NCBI GenBank assembly: GCA_946481355.1
Contig: CAMLNH010000097.1
Span: 1-8,783, forward strand
Source of the DNA: an uncultured Curvibacter sp.
GTDB lineage: Bacteria > Pseudomonadota > Gammaproteobacteria > Burkholderiales > Burkholderiaceae
Reading direction: 5' to 3'
DNA length: 8,783 nt
Positions within the stretch are counted from its first letter, which is position 1. Every line of letters starts with the position of its first letter. Below the pieces are notes generated by a model that searched no databases, was not told the origin of the DNA, and saw only the letters and a list, made by a program, of their open reading frames with translations. Of the stretch, positions 6,594-8,783 are shown one piece after another. The translations under genes were made by a program, and so were the position numbers.

Positions 6594-7937
6594 TTATGGT
6601 TGTTGTGGCCGCAGCAGGTTTTCGATCTGCTGCGAGATGCCGAGGACCGCATCATCGCGCATCGCGCCATGCCAGACCATGAGGCCCACCGGCAGCTCGT
6701 CCGCGGCGTGACAGGGCAGGCTCAGGGCGCAGCCATCGAGCATGTTGACCACGCCAGGGTTGCGCAGCAACAGGCCGTTGAGGCGGAAGAAGGCCTCGTC
6801 GCGCTCGGGGCCTGGCAGCACCTCGGCCAGGGGCGGCGCCACCACCGGCACGGTGGGCGAGAGCACCGCATCGAAGCCCTGCAAGGCCTGCTCGACGCGC
6901 CTGATCCAGTCGCGCCGTGCCTGCTGCAGGTCGATGTAGTCGGCCGCGCTGATGGTCGCGCCGCGCTCGATGCGGGTCAGCACACGCGGGTCGTACTGCG
7001 CGCTGTGCCCGACCAGCAGCTGACGGTGCCAGGCGTAGCTTTCGGCGGCGGCAAAGCCGCCGTTGGCTTGCAGGCTGGCCAGCTCATGCAGGGCGGGCAG
7101 GTGCAGTTCGCGAATATGGGCGCCGGCGGTGCGCAGGGTCTGCAGGCTGCGCTCGAAGGCGCGGGCCACGGTGGCATCAATGCCGTCGAACATGAGTTGA
7201 GGCACCACGGCCAGCCGGTAATGCGACAGCGGTGCGTGACTGCGAGTGACGCGCCGGGCGGCCAGGATCTCGTGCACCAGGATGGCGTCGCGCACCGATC
7301 GCGTCATGGCGCAGGCCGTGTCCAGCGTAGAGGAAAGGGGCACCGTGCCGTCCAGCGGCACCAGGCGCTGCGTGCTCTTGAAGCCCACGATGCCGTGCAG
7401 GGCCGCGGGGATGCGGATCGAGCCGCCGGTGTCCGAGCCCAGGCCGACGAAAGCAGCGCCGGCGACCACGGAGACGGCCGCGCCGCTGGAGGAGCCGCCG
7501 GGTATGCGCGGCACATCGGTCGCCGTGGCGTTGGCCAGGATCGCGTAGTGCGGGTTGATGCCCACGCCGGAGTAGGCGAACTCGGTCATGTGAGTACGGC
7601 CTATGAGGGCCGCGCCAGCCGCCCGCAACCGGGCTACGGCCAAGGCGTCCTGGCGCGCTGGCGGGGCGTCATTGAGGACGATGGATCCAGCCCGGCTGAC
7701 TTGGCCGGCCACATCGAACAGGTCCTTGACCGAGACGGCCAGACCGGCCAGGGTCTGGCGCACGGGATCGGCCGTGGCGGCCTGGGCACGGGCGCCGTCG
7801 AAGTCGGTCTGGAGAAAGGCGTGGCGGCAGGCTGGGGAGGCCGCCGCCGCGACGGCCTGCTCGATTTCGGCCTGGGGGCTGGTCTGGCCCGCCAGCAGGC
7901 GTTCGCGGGTGGCCAGGAGGTCGGCGGCAGGCATCAT
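6594..7937 (-). CDS. amidase, amidase-signature (GatA/AtzE-like) family
   Basis: The 447-residue protein carries the complete Ser-cisSer-Lys set of the amidase-signature family. Lys71 is in VSVKDLFD. The Gly/Ser-rich GGSSSGAAVS (147-156) supplies the cis-Ser, probably Ser149. GSDTGGSIRIPAA (167-179) holds the nucleophile Ser173. The spacing fits the family. Such enzymes hydrolyse a carboxamide to acid plus ammonia; the substrate cannot be read from sequence. It is unlikely to be the GatA subunit of the tRNA amidotransferase, because gatC and gatB are not adjacent and the protein is shorter. Two adjacent ATG codons (7932-7937) make the start uncertain by one residue. No Shine-Dalgarno precedes them, and a minus-strand -10 ends only 15 nt upstream. 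It is divergent from rpsB and heads a five-gene same-strand run, with dadA next. Confidence 0.9.
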   Translation of the reverse strand: MMPAADLLATRERLLAGQTSPQAEIEQAVAAAASPACRHAFLQTDFDGARAQAATADPVRQTLAGLAVSVKDLFDVAGQVSRAGSIVLNDAPPARQDALAVARLRAAGAALIGRTHMTEFAYSGVGINPHYAILANATATDVPRIPGGSSSGAAVSVVAGAAFVGLGSDTGGSIRIPAALHGIVGFKSTQRLVPLDGTVPLSSTLDTACAMTRSVRDAILVHEILAARRVTRSHAPLSHYRLAVVPQLMFDGIDATVARAFERSLQTLRTAGAHIRELHLPALHELASLQANGGFAAAESYAWHRQLLVGHSAQYDPRVLTRIERGATISAADYIDLQQARRDWIRRVEQALQGFDAVLSPTVPVVAPPLAEVLPGPERDEAFFRLNGLLLRNPGVVNMLDGCALSLPCHAADELPVGLMVWHGAMRDDAVLGISQQIENLLRPQQP

Positions 7938-7951
7938 CGGCAGGTGGGCTG

Positions 7952-7960
7952 TGTTATACT
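7952..7960 (+). promoter_or_regulatory. rpsB promoter, extended -10
   Basis: TGTTATACT fits the extended -10 consensus TGnTATAAT with one mismatch. No -35 resembling TTGACA is found 16-18 bp upstream, where the sequence is amidase start-region DNA, so the promoter probably relies on the extended -10. Transcription would start near 7967, leaving a leader of about 137 nt. Extended -10 promoters are known for rpsB in enterobacteria. Confidence 0.65.
7953..7958 (-). promoter_or_regulatory. candidate minus-strand -10 for the amidase, overlapping the rpsB -10
   Basis: Read on the minus strand, the same AT-rich patch is TATAAC, five of six matches to TATAAT. A start about 7 nt downstream would be near 7946, only about 9 nt before the amidase ATG, giving a nearly leaderless message. 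No good -35 is seen; CTTTCA at 7974-7979 is weak, with a short 15-bp spacer. Confidence 0.4.
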
Positions 7961-7967
7961 CGTCGGG

Positions 7968-8012
7968 CTTTGCTGAAAGGGCCTGCGCATCCCGCGCGGG
8001 CAGGCCGCAAAG
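7968..8012 (+). promoter_or_regulatory. rpsB: hairpin in the rpsB mRNA leader
   Basis: The lower stem CTTTGC (7968-7973) pairs with GCAAAG (8007-8012). After a one-sided 6-nt bulge (TGAAAG), GGCCTGC (7980-7986) pairs with GCAGGCC (8000-8006) around a 13-nt GC-rich loop. The 13 base pairs begin almost at the predicted transcription start. Further down, GCAAACCG (8019-8026) can pair with CGGTTGC (8056-8062) with one bulged A. Alternatively CCGA (8046-8049) can pair with TCGG (8055-8058), and these two exclude each other. In enterobacteria S2 represses its own operon through the rpsB leader; an equivalent role here is inferred. Confidence 0.5.
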
Positions 8013-8092
8013 TTAATCGCAAACCGGTTCATCCAGGTGTTGCTGCCGAAACGATCGGTTGCAATTCGGGCCGGATTTTAGACCCAACCTTC

Positions 8093-8096
8093 GGAG
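8093..8096 (+). promoter_or_regulatory. rpsB: rpsB Shine-Dalgarno
   Basis: GGAG lies 7 nt before the ATG at 8104. It partly overlaps the palindrome GAGTACTC (8094-8101). This supports the start of rpsB given below. Confidence 0.7.
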
Positions 8097-8103
8097 TACT
8101 CTC

Positions 8104-8783
8104 ATGTCCGTGACCATGCGTCAAATGCTGGAAGCCGGTGTCCATTTCGGTCACCAGACCCGCTTCTGGAACCCCAAGATGGCCCCCTTCATCTTCGGCC
8201 ATCGCAACAAGATCCACATCATCAACCTGGAAAAGTCGCTGCCGATGTTCCAGGAGGCGGCGAAGTTCGTGAAGCAGCTGTCCGCCAACCGCGGCACCAT
8301 CCTGATGGTGGGCACCAAGCGCCAGGCCCGCGAGATCGTCGCCGCCGAGGCCCGCCGCGCCGGCGTGCCCTTCGTCGACCAGCGCTGGCTGGGCGGCATG
8401 CTGACCAACTTCAAGACGGTCAAGACCTCGATCAAGCGTCTGAAGGACATGAAGGCCCAGCAGGAAGCCGGTCTGGACGCCATGAGCAAGAAGGAGCAGC
8501 TGATGTTTGCCCGTGAACTCGAGAAGCTCGAGAAGGACATCGGCGGCATCCAGGACATGAACACCCTGCCGGACGCCATCTTCGTGATCGACGTGGGCTA
8601 CCACAAGATCGCCATCGCCGAAGCCAAGAAACTGGGCATCCCGCTGATCGGCGTGGTCGACTCCAACCACTCGCCCGAGGGCATCGACTACGTGATCCCG
8701 GGCAACGACGATTCGTCCAAGGCTGTCACGCTGTACGCCCGCGGCATCGCCGACGCCATCCTCGAAGGCCGTGCCAACGCCGT
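8104..8783 (+). CDS. rpsB: 30S ribosomal protein S2, N-terminal 226 residues (3' end outside window)
   Basis: The frame opens at ATG 8104 ([12 protein letters not shown]) and is still open at the right edge. It covers about nine tenths of the roughly 250-residue family length. [14 protein letters not shown] (13-26) is the N-terminal S2 signature. [12 protein letters not shown] (94-105) and [20 protein letters not shown] (156-175) followed by [11 protein letters not shown] (178-188) are further conserved blocks. The insertion between about 105 and 155 is the coiled-coil hairpin ([16 protein letters not shown] and following) found in bacterial S2. S2 binds the 30S subunit late in assembly, near the neck, and is needed for S1 docking. 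A tsf gene is normally next downstream, but it lies outside this window. Expression probably depends on the extended -10 promoter and structured leader described above. Confidence 0.98.
   Translation, partial: MSVTMRQMLEAGVHFGHQTRFWNPKMAPFIFGHRNKIHIINLEKSLPMFQEAAKFVKQLSANRGTILMVGTKRQAREIVAAEARRAGVPFVDQRWLGGMLTNFKTVKTSIKRLKDMKAQQEAGLDAMSKKEQLMFARELEKLEKDIGGIQDMNTLPDAIFVIDVGYHKIAIAEAKKLGIPLIGVVDSNHSPEGIDYVIPGNDDSSKAVTLYARGIADAILEGRANA

Noticed and set aside
6600..7976. Plus-strand open frame of 458 codons opposite the amidase
   Set aside because: It is a shadow of the amidase, whose catalytic Lys, cis-Ser and Ser are all present. The product is His/Gly/Gln-rich with no family features, and its end runs into the rpsB promoter.
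8094..8101. Palindrome GAGTACTC over the rpsB Shine-Dalgarno as a regulatory hairpin
   Set aside because: It has no loop and cannot fold on itself in RNA. An 8-bp palindrome alone is weak evidence for a binding site.

Overview
The window is a compact, clearly GC-rich stretch of bacterial chromosome, almost entirely coding. The ribosomal protein S2, the housekeeping gene types and the absence of any mobile element point to core genome. Protein style (DadA, Nnr, the HDOD/metallo-hydrolase pair, S2) suggests a betaproteobacterium of the Burkholderiales, perhaps Comamonadaceae. That placement is an inference from residue patterns, not a database result.

Layout. (a) 1-293 (+) is the C-terminal end of a short-chain dehydrogenase/reductase. 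Its stop overlaps, tail to tail, the stop of a minus-strand alpha/beta hydrolase (290-1216, TTG start with a strong Shine-Dalgarno). (b) That hydrolase is divergent from an AraC-family regulator (1308-2042, +). The 91-bp gap between them holds a palindrome and a spaced direct repeat. (c) From 7937 down to 2052 five minus-strand genes follow one another: amidase (6594-7937), DadA-type D-amino-acid dehydrogenase (5292-6545), HDOD protein (4386-5234), metallo-beta-lactamase-fold hydrolase (3502-4389) and the bifunctional NAD(P)HX repair enzyme Nnr (2052-3488). Gaps are 48, 57, -4 and 13 nt. The two-gene HDOD/MBL core has an ATGA overlap and is probably translationally coupled. (d) rpsB starts at 8104 (+) and runs off the right edge. 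It is preceded by an extended -10 promoter and a structured leader of about 140 nt.

Function. Amidase and DadA could act in sequence on amides and D-amino acids. HDOD plus MBL looks like a small signalling or phosphodiester-processing module of unknown target. Nnr is metabolite repair. The hydrolase is plausibly controlled by its divergent AraC-type neighbour.

The most unusual non-coding signals are three. An imperfect inverted repeat (12-nt arms, 11 of 12 matching) ends directly against the HDOD start codon. The -10 element between rpsB and the amidase reads as a -10 on both strands. None of the five minus-strand genes from the amidase to nnr shows a Shine-Dalgarno, whereas rpsB and the alpha/beta hydrolase do. 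No tRNA, rRNA, CRISPR array, insertion sequence or convincing intrinsic terminator was found, and no gene-free stretch exceeds 300 bases. I see ordinary core genome with several regulatory oddities rather than a clear new multi-gene system.
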